NCBI GenBank assembly: GCA_020848375.1
Contig: JADLAF010000041.1
Span: 1 to 64,000, forward strand
DNA from: Ignavibacteriaceae bacterium
GTDB taxonomy: Bacteria > Bacteroidota > Ignavibacteria > Ignavibacteriales > Ignavibacteriaceae
Direction: 5' to 3'
Length of the DNA stretch: 64,000 nucleotides
Part shown: in pieces, positions 9,326 through 18,848 of the stretch
How positions within the stretch are numbered: position 1 is the stretch's first letter
Layout: every line of letters starts with the position of its first letter
Made by a program: the position numbers and the translations under genes
Notes under the pieces: generated by a model
Databases searched by the model: none
What the model saw: only the letters and a program-made list of their open reading frames with translations
Told to the model about the DNA's origin: nothing

Positions 9326-10317
9326 AAAAGTTTATTCTGAGCATGATTATTATGGCTGTATCTGTTATGGCTCAGCCACAAATGGAAAGAACTAATTCTG
9401 CACCGGGTGAGTTCTCACGTTACGGCTTCGGAGCAAGAGGTATAGCAATGGGGAATTCAATCTCCGCACTAAAATCTGGTAATCTGACTTCATATTACAA
9501 TCCTGCACTGGTTGTATTTCAAAAAGATAACCATACATCTCTTTCAGGCGCAGCACTCTCTTATGACAGAATGCTTAACTCATTAGGATTCACCCGAAGA
9601 TTTGAGTTTTTTGCAAAGGATGATACCTCTGAAAACAGAAAGCCCAGATCAACAGCCGGAATTTCTGCCGGAATTATAAATTTTGGAATTTCCGCAATTG
9701 ACGGAAGAGATAATCAGGGATTAAAGACAGAGGATTTGTCTGTCTCTGAAAACCAGTTCTTTCTTGCGTTTGCTAATAAATTTTCTGAAAAAATCTCTGC
9801 GGGGGTGGCAGTTAAATTCTATTATTATGATTTATATGACAAAGCCACAACAAACAGTCTGGGCTTTGATATCGGTATTGTATATACCTATTCGGATAAT
9901 CTCAGTTTTGCTGCGGTGATACAGGATATAAATTCATCATATAAGTGGGACACATCGGAGTTATACGGAAATTCAGGGACAACAACGACTGATCGTTTCC
10001 CCGTTGCTAAGAAGTTTAGTTTTGCATATAAATTTGCAGATTTACCAGTCTATATGACAGCGGAATATGAGTTTAACAACATGGAGAGAAAATTGCTTAG
10101 ATTCGGCGGGGAGTACAATATTATACCTGAGCTTACGCTAAGGGCAGGGTTAGATAAATGGCACATTAAAAACTCAGATGAGTCTTCATTGCCTTCATTC
10201 GGCTTTAGTTATAATTTTGAACTTGCAGGAATCCGCTCCGGAGTTGAATACGCAGTTTTGCCGGAACAGTTCTCCGGTAGTTTGCGCCACTTTTTTGGAA
10301 TCTCATTAAATTTTTAA
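9322..10317 (+). CDS. PorV/PorQ-family outer-membrane protein
   Basis: A 331-residue barrel protein with a signal peptide (ending VMAQ). It shows the family pattern GFGARGIAMGNSISAL followed by SYYNPAL near residues 33-60, and ends with an aromatic strand (FGISLNF). PorV-like proteins act as shuttle or attachment partners in type IX secretion and are also found as FadL-like barrels. Its ATG overlaps the stop of the propeller-protein gene by four bases, which supports a link to that protein's export. The second family member follows three bases later. Confidence 0.75.
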   Translation: MKKFILSMIIMAVSVMAQPQMERTNSAPGEFSRYGFGARGIAMGNSISALKSGNLTSYYNPALVVFQKDNHTSLSGAALSYDRMLNSLGFTRRFEFFAKDDTSENRKPRSTAGISAGIINFGISAIDGRDNQGLKTEDLSVSENQFFLAFANKFSEKISAGVAVKFYYYDLYDKATTNSLGFDIGIVYTYSDNLSFAAVIQDINSSYKWDTSELYGNSGTTTTDRFPVAKKFSFAYKFADLPVYMTAEYEFNNMERKLLRFGGEYNIIPELTLRAGLDKWHIKNSDESSLPSFGFSYNFELAGIRSGVEYAVLPEQFSGSLRHFFGISLNF

Positions 10318-10320
10318 CTG

Positions 10321-11208
10321 ATGAAAAATATTATTTTTATTCTTCTTATTTCCCTGAGTATTTATGGTCAGGATGCCGGTAAAACAGGTTTTGCAATTCT
10401 GAAACTTCCGGTAGGTGCGAGAAATGCTTCACTGGGTAATACTGGTGTTTCATCTTCCTCAGATGTTACCGCATTGTTTTATAATCCTGCTGCACTTAAC
10501 GAATCATCCACAGATGAACTTTTTATTTTTCATAATCAGTGGATACAGGGAGTGTCTTCAGAGTATTTTGCGGCAAAAACTTCCTTTTGGGGACTTACTG
10601 CAGCCACAGGGGTAAGTATCAGTTCGGTTAATGATATAGAAATCCGTCAAAAGCCGGGTGATGCAGAAGGTGCATTTGACTCACACGCTATGACTGTGAG
10701 TGTTGGTGCAGCATTTTCGCCTGCTCAAAACTGGCAGTCAGGAGTTACGATAAAATATCTTTATGAAGATTATCTTGCTGACCAGGCAGACGGATTTGCT
10801 TTTGATGTGGGTGGGGTTTATACTCTTTCAGGTTACCGTTTATCCGTGGCACTCAGCAATATAGGCAGTATGAACAATCTTAAGAATAATCCAACAAAAC
10901 TTCCTGCTTCGTTCAGAGCCGGGGTGAACCGGTTATTTAATGGTCTCTTCCCGCAGTTTGACCTTACCGCGAGTGCAGAGATTCAGCAGCAGCTCACTTC
11001 CGGTATTTTTGGTATCAATGCCGGCGCAGAGCTGACTTACGATAATATGTTTTCTTTCAGACTTGGCACACTTCCGCTTAATGAGTCAAATTACCTGACC
11101 GGCGGGTTGGGATTTCAACTCAGCGGTATTCATGTGGATTACGGGTTTACACCCTTTGCTGAAGATCTTGGTGCAGGACATTTAATTTCACTAAATTATC
11201 GTTTCTGA
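10321..11208 (+). CDS. PorV/PorQ-family outer-membrane protein
   Basis: A 295-residue protein with a signal peptide (ending IYGQD) and the clearest PorV/PorQ signature in the window: FLKLPVGAR-like AILKLPVGARNASLGNTGV, then ALFYNPAAL at about residues 55-63. It ends in a barrel-closing strand (ISLNYRF). It is shorter than the upstream paralogue and distinct from it, so the pair is not a recent tandem duplication. One-base overlap with the following gene keeps it in the same operon. Confidence 0.78.
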   Translation: MKNIIFILLISLSIYGQDAGKTGFAILKLPVGARNASLGNTGVSSSSDVTALFYNPAALNESSTDELFIFHNQWIQGVSSEYFAAKTSFWGLTAATGVSISSVNDIEIRQKPGDAEGAFDSHAMTVSVGAAFSPAQNWQSGVTIKYLYEDYLADQADGFAFDVGGVYTLSGYRLSVALSNIGSMNNLKNNPTKLPASFRAGVNRLFNGLFPQFDLTASAEIQQQLTSGIFGINAGAELTYDNMFSFRLGTLPLNESNYLTGGLGFQLSGIHVDYGFTPFAEDLGAGHLISLNYRF

Positions 11209-12182
11209 TGGTATTTGAATATAAAAAGCTGAGTGAAACTGAACTAACTCCCGCTGAATGGGATGAGTTCGTAGAAAAATCTGACAATGGTACGATTTTT
11301 CACACACGCAAGTTTCTCTCATATCATCCCGAAGAAAGATTTGATGACTCATCACTCGTTTTCCTTAAGGATGGCAAACCTCTTTCTCTTCTGCCTGCGG
11401 TTGCCATTAACAGAAACGGAAAGAAAGTATTATCTTCTCACTCCGGTGCCTCCTATGGCGGATTTGTGTATAAAAATTTATTCAATTTAAAAGAAGCATT
11501 TACCGTTGTTGAGCAGACACTTGAGTTCGCAAAACAAAACGGTTTTAATGCAATACAGTTAACTCTGCCTCCGATTATCTATGCGTCGAGTTTTTCCAAT
11601 TATTTAGATTTTGCTCTCTTTAGAAATGGCTTTTCTTATCTGAAGAGGGAAGTTTCAAGTGTGGTTGAACTAAACGGAACAAGAGAGTCAATTCTAGCGA
11701 TGTATCGTCCCGAGGCCAGAACCGCTTTAAAAAAGGCACAGAGTTTGGGAGTTGAAATTTCTGAAACAGAACGCTTTGATGAATATTATGAAATTCTGAA
11801 AAAGAATCTGCGGATGCGTCATAACGTCAATCCGACACATACTCTCGAGGAATTAAAACGTCTGAAGCAAATGTATCCGGCCAGGATTCGCCTGTGGGGT
11901 GCATTTAAAGATGAAACACTTTTAGCAGGTGTCTGTAATTTTTCGGTCAATGAAAATGTGGTTTTAGCTTTTTATATAAGCCACGATGAAGAATATCAAA
12001 TGTACCGTCCGGTTAATCTGCTCTTTTTTGAAATTATGAACCGCTCTCGTGATGAAGGATTTAAATTTCTTGATTTTGGTATCTTCACTGTTAATATGGA
12101 ACCAAACTGGGGTCTGGGAAGATTTAAGGAAAACTTTGGTGCAAGGGGCATTTTCAGAGATACTTTTTATATAGAACTCTGA
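11208..12182 (+). CDS. FemAB-like GNAT-family acyl/aminoacyl transferase
   Basis: A 324-residue cytoplasmic protein with two GNAT-like halves in the manner of FemAB and the CelD/BcsL-like group. The N-half has FHTRKFLSYHPE and the C-half has RPEARTALKKAQ, RLWGAFKDETLLAG and NLLFFEIMNRSRDEGFKFLDFG. The family transfers acyl or aminoacyl groups to peptidoglycan precursors or surface sugars. Its position among glycosyltransferases and a Wzx-type flippase suggests modification of a surface polysaccharide unit, which is inference. Next gene overlaps by one base. Confidence 0.72.
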   Translation: MVFEYKKLSETELTPAEWDEFVEKSDNGTIFHTRKFLSYHPEERFDDSSLVFLKDGKPLSLLPAVAINRNGKKVLSSHSGASYGGFVYKNLFNLKEAFTVVEQTLEFAKQNGFNAIQLTLPPIIYASSFSNYLDFALFRNGFSYLKREVSSVVELNGTRESILAMYRPEARTALKKAQSLGVEISETERFDEYYEILKKNLRMRHNVNPTHTLEELKRLKQMYPARIRLWGAFKDETLLAGVCNFSVNENVVLAFYISHDEEYQMYRPVNLLFFEIMNRSRDEGFKFLDFGIFTVNMEPNWGLGRFKENFGARGIFRDTFYIEL

Positions 12183-13258
12183 TGCTCCGCATCCTGCATA
12201 TCGCTCCGCAGAATTATGCCGGTGTTCCTTACAGCTTTTATGAAATGCATAATGTCTGCGGTGACTATTCAAGAATAATTACACTCCACAAAAATCCTTT
12301 ACAGTTTTCTGAAGATATCTGCCTTGAGTTTCCGCTCCCGGTTTTTTCGGCTGCTAAGTACTGGCGCCGGAAAAAGGTTGAAAACTCTGAACAGAGAGAA
12401 ATTACCTATCCCCATTATTTTAAACCGGTCAATTTTGCTGAGAAGCTATATTTCTTTCTAAACGACTCATTCAGAAAACCGGCGGTAGAAAAAGTAATAT
12501 GTGATTATAAACTAAACTCGTTTGACATAATCCATTATGACGCCGGACTTGATTTTTACCGTTATCCGCATCAGGCCTTAAAGTGGAAAAAAGCAGGTAA
12601 AAAAATCGTATGCTGCTATTATGGTAGTGATCTTCGCCTGAGAGGGTTGATCAGAGAACTTGATGAAATCTCTGATCTTAATATCACGTCTGAATATGAC
12701 CACCTGAGAATGAAGGATGATCTCCACTATATATTTTATCCTTATTCAACGGCGGAACTCCCAAGGTCTCAGAAAAAGGAAGGGCAGAAAATAAAAATTG
12801 TTCATTCTCCCACAAACAGGAAATATAAGGGAACTGAGCTCATACTATCGGTAATTGATAAATTAAGGAAAGAAAGGGAGTTCGAATTTATCCTCTGTGA
12901 GGGAGTACCGCGTGGCGAACTATTAGAAATTAAAGTTGCTTGTGATATATCCATTGATCAGGTTGGCGGTAGTATGGGTGGGACGGGGTACGGTAAAGCT
13001 GGTCTTGAAACTCTTGGTATGGGTATTCCAACCATTACCAATATGACTGAAGATTATGAAAATTGGCTTCCAGAAAACCCCTTCGTGGTTGCTAATGACG
13101 GTACCGAGCTTTTTGAGCAGCTTATCCGGCTGATTGATGATGAGGTCTTTCGTCTGAATAAGGGGAAGGCAGGAAAGGTCTGGGTTGAGAAGTATCACTC
13201 CTTCGAGGCGGTAAATGCCGTTTTGAAGAAGCTGTATGAAAAAAAAGGGATAATCTGA
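12182..13258 (+). CDS. Glycosyltransferase, GT4/GT1-like (GT-B fold)
   Basis: A 358-residue protein with an N-terminal LRILHIAPQNYAGVPYSFYEMH nucleotide-fold start, a central HDAGL/KKIVCCYYGSDLRLRG segment and a C-half GT-B domain containing KIVHSPTNRKYKGTE and SIDQV..GGTGYGKAGLETLGMGIP, where the E of GLETLGMG matches the sugar-nucleotide-binding Glu of GT4 enzymes. The donor and acceptor cannot be told. It directly abuts the flippase gene downstream, so it probably builds part of the unit that flippase moves. Confidence 0.75.
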   Translation: MLRILHIAPQNYAGVPYSFYEMHNVCGDYSRIITLHKNPLQFSEDICLEFPLPVFSAAKYWRRKKVENSEQREITYPHYFKPVNFAEKLYFFLNDSFRKPAVEKVICDYKLNSFDIIHYDAGLDFYRYPHQALKWKKAGKKIVCCYYGSDLRLRGLIRELDEISDLNITSEYDHLRMKDDLHYIFYPYSTAELPRSQKKEGQKIKIVHSPTNRKYKGTELILSVIDKLRKEREFEFILCEGVPRGELLEIKVACDISIDQVGGSMGGTGYGKAGLETLGMGIPTITNMTEDYENWLPENPFVVANDGTELFEQLIRLIDDEVFRLNKGKAGKVWVEKYHSFEAVNAVLKKLYEKKGII

Positions 13259-14722
13259 ATGGGTAATAAGTCATCACTCGGTGCATCCACATTTCTTTAT
13301 ACAATAACCGGCTTTACAGTTAAAGGAATAAGTTTTTTGCTGCTTCCTTTTTATTCACATTTTTTCACTGCTGAAGAGTTTGGTGACGTCTCACTGATGA
13401 TGGCGGTTTTTGTTATAGCAGCAGTTTTCTTTCAACTGGGGATGCAAACTGTATTCCCTAAATTTTATCTTGAATACAAAGAACTTCATGGTTCAAAAAG
13501 TGTTCTCTCCCTTTTCTTTTTTCGGTATATCCTATGGGCTGCACTTTTATACAGTATTCTTTTTCTGTTTTCTGACAATATATCTCTGCTGGTTCATTCC
13601 AATACTGACTACGGAATGTATTACCGTATGCTTTTTCTTGCGGTCGCGGTTGAAACGATTAGCATGACCATAATCCAGTATTTCAGAGCCGAACAGAGGG
13701 CTCAGCATGTTGCTATGCTTCAGTTTGCGGCTACATTGGTTCACGTGGCAGTGCTTGTTTCATTGTTGCTCTACGGATTTAACAACATATTCTCTTTTGC
13801 GGCAGCGCATCTTGCTTCTCCGCTGCTGATTTTCCCATTAGGGGTTTTTCTGGCCCGAAATCAGCTATCACTCAAAACCGGTTCAATACCTCTTAGACCG
13901 ATATTCATCTTTGCTTTGCCGGTGGTTACCGGGGCTTTTTTTTCAACCCTGCTTGATGTTTCAGACAGATTTATTCTGCTCTATTTTATGAGCGAGGAAG
14001 AAGTAGGAGTTTATTCGTTTATGTACCGGATTGCTTTAGGGTTAAACGTATTTGTTATTGCATTCCGGACAGCATGGACTCCCGCAGGGATTGAACTTCT
14101 GAAGAGCGGTGGGTATGAGGCAAAATCTCAACAGGTATTCGTAAATTTGCTATATATACTGGTCATACTTTCACTTGTATTTCTTATAGTAAGCAAGACT
14201 GGATTTATTCCAATTCCCGGCTATGGACAGTTTTTTGCCGGCAATTTTGGCAGCGGTATTGAGCTGATCCCAATACTTCTGACGGCTTATATTTTCAGCG
14301 GATTGGTGTCATACTTTTCTATATATCCCTATTCGCTTGAGAAGGGTAACTATTTTCTTAAAATGGATTTAACCGGGATTCTCATAAACGCCGGACTAAA
14401 CTTTCTTCTCATTCCGTTAATTGGGATTTATGGGGCTGCATTTGCAACACTTTTTGCATTTTTTGCTGTATTCGTTTATATCAGCAGGGTATCACTACGG
14501 CATATCCCTGAAAAAATCATTATTTCTGATATTCTGAAACCTGTATTGGTTCTCATAACCGGATACATTTGCTTTTATACAGTAAAGAATGTTTTTCTTC
14601 TGACCGGTTTGCTGTTAGCCGGAATTTTTCTTCTTATTCTTCTCGGCAGAATCAGGTTATCCCTTCTTTCACCTCAGGGGCTACTCAAGGAATTCCTTAA
14701 CAAACCGGATAAGCTTTCCTGA
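13259..14722 (+). CDS. Polysaccharide-unit flippase (Wzx/MATE-like, oligosaccharide flippase family)
   Basis: A 487-residue protein with about 14 predicted helices, starting MGNKSSLGASTFLYTITGFTVK, the usual opening of Wzx-type O-unit flippases. YSFMYRIALGLNVFVIAFRTAWTP is a typical family segment near residues 250-275. It would move undecaprenyl-linked sugar units across the inner membrane. It starts directly at the stop of the glycosyltransferase upstream. Its last 42 bases overlap the end of the minus-strand glycosyltransferase gene, so it is the end of this plus-strand run. Confidence 0.85.
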   Translation: MGNKSSLGASTFLYTITGFTVKGISFLLLPFYSHFFTAEEFGDVSLMMAVFVIAAVFFQLGMQTVFPKFYLEYKELHGSKSVLSLFFFRYILWAALLYSILFLFSDNISLLVHSNTDYGMYYRMLFLAVAVETISMTIIQYFRAEQRAQHVAMLQFAATLVHVAVLVSLLLYGFNNIFSFAAAHLASPLLIFPLGVFLARNQLSLKTGSIPLRPIFIFALPVVTGAFFSTLLDVSDRFILLYFMSEEEVGVYSFMYRIALGLNVFVIAFRTAWTPAGIELLKSGGYEAKSQQVFVNLLYILVILSLVFLIVSKTGFIPIPGYGQFFAGNFGSGIELIPILLTAYIFSGLVSYFSIYPYSLEKGNYFLKMDLTGILINAGLNFLLIPLIGIYGAAFATLFAFFAVFVYISRVSLRHIPEKIIISDILKPVLVLITGYICFYTVKNVFLLTGLLLAGIFLLILLGRIRLSLLSPQGLLKEFLNKPDKLS

Positions 14723-15793
14723 TTCTTTTTCCCAGTTGAAATGCTCTTTTACAGCACTGCGGGTATTTTGCGACTTCTGAATTAAATCCTTTTTATCGAA
14801 AGCAATTTTTGCTATCAGCCCGGCGGTTTCTTTTGGATCAATTGCATTTACCGTATATCCAAATTCATTCAGAGGTAACTCCTGTCTGAAAACTTTCAGA
14901 TTGTTATAAAGAACAGGTACTCCGAAGCTGAGAGATTCAAAGAGTTTAATGGGGATTGAATTATCATAAATGAAATTTTTCTCCCGCAAATCAATGAATA
15001 AGTCAATATCCTTGTAAATACTCTCCATCTCGCGATAGGGCTTCCAGGGCACGAAGGTAACCTCTGTTTTTTTGAGGGTGCTTATTTCATACCGGAAGAA
15101 ATTTTCATAAGCGACATCCTGGAATCTGACTGCCAGGCGGATTGAAAGTTCGATTCCGAAATCACTCTTCTCGATATACTTCAGGCATCGCAGAAGATTA
15201 TTTGCACCCCGTTCCGGAGAGATATATCCTGCAAAAAGAAGATTGAGATAACCCGGTCCGGTTGCAGAGTGTAAATATCTGAAATACCTTAAAACGGGAT
15301 AATATCCTATAATTTCAGATTTCTTCCGAAATATTCTGTACCTTTTCGATTTCCCTGGCTCACCGAAAATAAATCCGTCTGACAGAAATGAGCCGGTAAA
15401 ATTTACAATGGCATACATACCATAAAGCAACTGACGCAGAACCGGAGGTTTTCGGTAGGTTACATTTTCAGGGTACCACTCTGTTACGTCATATACTACT
15501 TTAGTGTAAGGCAGGTTTATTTTTGCTGCGAGCGCCATAAAGGGCTGACTGGCAATTACCAACTGCGGATTATGTTTCTTAAGCCGGGCAGAGACACCTG
15601 ACAGTTTTGAAACAAGTCCTTTCGCTGCAAGAAAACAGTCAAAGAAAACCCCCTCCCGATTCTCCTCTAAATCAGCAGTTGTGAGTATGATAATGACCCT
15701 GAAACCATTATCTTTCAGGGATAAAGAAAATTTTTCAAAAATTCGTTCATCTTCAGGCAGATGACCGGAGGAAAGAAGACAAACAGTTTTCAT
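14681..15793 (-). CDS. Glycosyltransferase, GT4-like (minus strand)
   Basis: A 370-residue GT-B enzyme. The open frame extends back to 15880, but the ATG at 15793 gives the natural start MKTVCLLSSGHLPEDERIFEK; the upstream extension would run deep into the divergent gene. The C-half has LNLLFAGYISPERGANNLL, then DLFIDLREKN and IPIKLFESLSFGVPVLYN, the Glu of KLFESLSFG being the expected donor-site residue. It overlaps the flippase gene by 42 bp at its 3' end, and its start codon lies two bases from that of the plus-strand GT9 gene. Confidence 0.78.
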   Translation of the reverse strand: MKTVCLLSSGHLPEDERIFEKFSLSLKDNGFRVIIILTTADLEENREGVFFDCFLAAKGLVSKLSGVSARLKKHNPQLVIASQPFMALAAKINLPYTKVVYDVTEWYPENVTYRKPPVLRQLLYGMYAIVNFTGSFLSDGFIFGEPGKSKRYRIFRKKSEIIGYYPVLRYFRYLHSATGPGYLNLLFAGYISPERGANNLLRCLKYIEKSDFGIELSIRLAVRFQDVAYENFFRYEISTLKKTEVTFVPWKPYREMESIYKDIDLFIDLREKNFIYDNSIPIKLFESLSFGVPVLYNNLKVFRQELPLNEFGYTVNAIDPKETAGLIAKIAFDKKDLIQKSQNTRSAVKEHFNWEKESGKLIRFVKEFLE

Positions 15794-15795
15794 AT

Positions 15796-16818
15796 ATGAA
15801 TCTTGAATTACACAGTAACAGGTTTTTAGTATGCAGACCAGACCGGCTGGGTGACGTAACTCTTTCCACTCCGTTTGCATCAGTTCTCAAGAATGCATTT
15901 CCTGAGAGTGAGGTTTATTATCTGGTCAGAGAGCGGACTGCTGCGTTGTTCGAAAATAATCCGTATGTTGATAAAATTATATTTTTCGAACCTAAAAATA
16001 GAAAAACAGAAACGATAATTTCACTGGTCAAAACTCTGAGACCAATGGGGGTTACCCATGCTTTCCAGTTAATTCCCAATGACCAGATTACCTATGCGCT
16101 TTTTCTTGCCGGAATTCCGTACCGGGCGGGAGTGGGGAATAAACTTTTTCAGTTTCTTACCAATACAAAAAGTGTGTACCGAAGGAAGTATGAACAGAAG
16201 AGAAACGAAGGCGACTACTGCCTTGACCACCTGCGGAAGATTGGAATCCCTGTTGAAAATCCTCTCCCTCGAATCTATCTGAGTGAATCAGAAAAAAAGG
16301 TAGTTGCTGAGAGAAAAGCAAGATTACTAAATGGTAAAAAGGCAATAATCGGGGTTCATGTAACCAGCGGGAACTCCGCCCCAAACCTGACCGCAGGGGA
16401 GTATCAGGTACTAATGGAAAAACTTTCTGCATCCGATGACCTGGTGGTTGTCAATACTGATCTTGATAAAATACACGGAACTGAGGATTTGGCGAAAGTT
16501 AATTATATTAACCGCGGAACCACACTGCGGGAGTCAATTCTGAACTATGCTCTTCTTGACTGGCTTATCTCTGCCAGCACCGGTCCCATGCACGTCTGTT
16601 CAGCATTAGAAGTTAAGACACTTTCACTTTTTTGTCCGCTTCCTGCCTGCGAACCCGCCTTATGGGGACCGTTAAACCAGGCGGCTAAGTTCATTCTTCC
16701 AGATGAAGGTTATTGCAGCAATATGTGCCCCGGCGATCCTCACATTTGCACTTTTGTTGGTAGCGGTGGTATTGACTCAGATAAAATAATTGCAACCTTA
16801 AGGCAGTTTCTTGAGTGA
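15796..16818 (+). CDS. Glycosyltransferase family 9 (heptosyltransferase-like)
   Basis: A 340-residue GT-B enzyme starting with the family-typical RFLVCRPDRLGDVTLSTPF, followed by YLVRERTAALFENNPYVDKI, and in the C-half IGVHVTSGNSAPNLTAGEY and SASTGPMHVCSAL, the donor-binding T-G-P-M-H signature. GT9 members add heptose to lipid A-core or related sugars to lipopolysaccharide. The exact sugar is not known. Start codon faces the minus-strand glycosyltransferase two bases away, so its promoter, if separate, must lie inside that gene. Confidence 0.85.
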   Translation: MNLELHSNRFLVCRPDRLGDVTLSTPFASVLKNAFPESEVYYLVRERTAALFENNPYVDKIIFFEPKNRKTETIISLVKTLRPMGVTHAFQLIPNDQITYALFLAGIPYRAGVGNKLFQFLTNTKSVYRRKYEQKRNEGDYCLDHLRKIGIPVENPLPRIYLSESEKKVVAERKARLLNGKKAIIGVHVTSGNSAPNLTAGEYQVLMEKLSASDDLVVVNTDLDKIHGTEDLAKVNYINRGTTLRESILNYALLDWLISASTGPMHVCSALEVKTLSLFCPLPACEPALWGPLNQAAKFILPDEGYCSNMCPGDPHICTFVGSGGIDSDKIIATLRQFLE

Positions 16819-17936
16819 AAATTCTTATTGCGCCTAATGCCTTTAAGGAATCTCTTTCAGCGTTTGAAATTGCTGACATTTTGCAAAAGCGATTTAACAA
16901 TATTGCTCCGGAATACAAATATCAAAACTTCCCTATCTCCGATGGTGGTGATGGGTTCGTAGATGTTCTCGCGTACAATAAAAGATTGGCAAAGTCGGTT
17001 TTCCGAACCAAATTGATAAATGGGTCTGAAGGGAATGTGGAGTATCTTTATGATGAGTCTGAAAAGGTGTTATTTGTAGAATCGGCCTCAGTTATAGGAG
17101 TTAAGCATATCCCGGTTAGTGAACGGAATGTATTCGACTATGATTCTTCCACGCTGGGAGCATATCTTTTTAACCTGCTCAACAGGTTTAAATCAGAAGC
17201 AAAAATGCCGGAAAGAATTGTCATTGGCGTTGGGGGCACGGCTACAATTGACCTGGGTCTGGGAGCATCAGCAGCTTTTACAGGGATCGAATTTGACTCG
17301 CCTATATTAAAAATGAATTCATTTGAACTAATGGAAAGTATTCAAAATAAGGCAGTTATGTCCTGTCAAGTAGAATTGGTTTTAGACGTTGTGGTGCCTG
17401 TGCTTGGCACAGTTGACATGCTTTCTGAATTCGGTGCCCAAAAAGCTCTAAAATGGGAGCAGACACCTACCCTCAAAAAACTGCTTTCAGAGTTGCTTTC
17501 TGAGATCCGCTTATCATCCGGAAGAGATTACCGGGGAGAATATTTGGGAGCAGGCGGAGGTTTGGCTGTTGGATTCGATTTTCTTAATCCGGGAGCCATA
17601 ATTACCCATTCCTCGGATTTTATCTGGAACTATCTTAATCTGAAAAGCATACTGCCCGAGACCGATTTAGTTATTACATCAGAAGGCCGGCTTGACAGGA
17701 CCAGTCTGTTGAATAAGGGAACTTCTGTCCTTCTCAATAAATGCCGGGAATACGGGAAAAGTCTCATAATAATCTGCGGTTCATCTGACGAGACAATACG
17801 CCGAGAGCTTGAAGGTGGCGGAATTACGGTTTTTGAACTAAAAGATTATTTTGAGGGGAGTATTATGGAGTCAGTTAGAAGAGTAGGGGAGGGACTTCAA
17901 AAATGTGTGGATGAGATAATATCAGGACTAAAATAG
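16815..17936 (+). CDS. Glycerate kinase
   Basis: A 373-residue protein of the GlxK/GarK family (glycerate kinase type 1): KILIAPNAFKESLSAFEIAD at the start, ISDGGDGFVDVL near residues 42-53, then VGGTATIDLGLGA and AGGGLAVGFDF, the substrate and ATP loops. It phosphorylates glycerate in the cytoplasm. The GTG start overlaps the stop of the GT9 gene by four bases. Functional link to the glycan genes is not evident; it may simply share the transcript. Confidence 0.87.
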   Translation: MKILIAPNAFKESLSAFEIADILQKRFNNIAPEYKYQNFPISDGGDGFVDVLAYNKRLAKSVFRTKLINGSEGNVEYLYDESEKVLFVESASVIGVKHIPVSERNVFDYDSSTLGAYLFNLLNRFKSEAKMPERIVIGVGGTATIDLGLGASAAFTGIEFDSPILKMNSFELMESIQNKAVMSCQVELVLDVVVPVLGTVDMLSEFGAQKALKWEQTPTLKKLLSELLSEIRLSSGRDYRGEYLGAGGGLAVGFDFLNPGAIITHSSDFIWNYLNLKSILPETDLVITSEGRLDRTSLLNKGTSVLLNKCREYGKSLIIICGSSDETIRRELEGGGITVFELKDYFEGSIMESVRRVGEGLQKCVDEIISGLK

Positions 17937-17989
17937 TGGCAATTTGGCTATTTTTACAGGTTGATTTTTTACCAATTCTCGTGTGAATA

Positions 17990-18829
17990 ATGAAAGAATA
18001 TCTTGATTTAGTCCGTCTCGTTCTTGAACAAGGTGAAAGAAAATTTTCTCGTACCGGGGTTGATACCCTGTCCTATTTCTCAGCACACTACCGGGTTGAC
18101 CTGGCAAAGGGTTTTCCTCTGCTTACCACCAAAAAGATGGAATGGAAATCACTTCTCCATGAGGTGCTGTGGTACCTGTCAGGTGACGATCATATCAGAA
18201 ATTTAAGGAAGCACACAAAAATTTGGGATGCCTGGGCTGATGAAAACGGAAAATTAGAAACTGCCTACGGCTACTTCTGGCGTAAATTTCCAAGCGCAAA
18301 GAAGAATGAGAAAGGGGTTTGGGAAGTGAGTGAAGTTGATCAGATTCGCTACGTGATTGATGAAATTAAGAATAAGCCATACTCACGCCGCTTAGTAGTA
18401 TCCGCCTGGGAGCCGGGGAATGCAACAACCAGCAAACTGCCACCATGCCACTATACGTTCGTGTTTAATGTGACCAATGGAAAACTTAACACCCACCTGA
18501 CCCAGCGGTCTGGTGATATTGCTCTGGGCATTCCATTTAATCTTGCAGCTTATTCGATCCTGACTCAAATCATTGCACAGGAAACCAACCTTGAGCTGGG
18601 TTATTTTTCTCACACCATAGTTGACGCGCATATTTATATAGCGGACAAAGGAAGCGCAACCGAAAAGTATGACCATCTTGATGGCTTAAAAAAACAGCTT
18701 GAACGGGAACCACTTCCGTTGTCTAAGCTGCATATTAAAAAGAAACCGATTGATGAGCTAACCTTCGAGGATTTTGAGCTTGCCGGATATCAGAGTCATG
18801 ACCGTATCAGATTTGAAGTAGCTGTCTGA
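17990..18829 (+). CDS. thyA: Thymidylate synthase
   Basis: A 279-residue ThyA with the nucleophile C153 in PPCHYTFVF, preceded by RRLVVSAWEPG and followed by the nearly invariant QRSGDIALGIPFNLAAY and FSHTIVDAHIY. It methylates dUMP with methylene-tetrahydrofolate, leaving dihydrofolate, which the product of folA two genes downstream recycles. It is slightly longer than the 264-residue enterobacterial enzyme. The 53-bp gap upstream is the first real break after the glycan genes. Confidence 0.97.
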   Translation: MKEYLDLVRLVLEQGERKFSRTGVDTLSYFSAHYRVDLAKGFPLLTTKKMEWKSLLHEVLWYLSGDDHIRNLRKHTKIWDAWADENGKLETAYGYFWRKFPSAKKNEKGVWEVSEVDQIRYVIDEIKNKPYSRRLVVSAWEPGNATTSKLPPCHYTFVFNVTNGKLNTHLTQRSGDIALGIPFNLAAYSILTQIIAQETNLELGYFSHTIVDAHIYIADKGSATEKYDHLDGLKKQLEREPLPLSKLHIKKKPIDELTFEDFELAGYQSHDRIRFEVAV

Positions 18830-18848
18830 TTAATTGATACAGATTGCA

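Noticed and set aside
14681-15880. 399-residue version of the minus-strand glycosyltransferase
   Set aside because: The first 29 residues are unlike the family and would run 85 bases into the divergent GT9 gene; ATG 15793 gives the family start.
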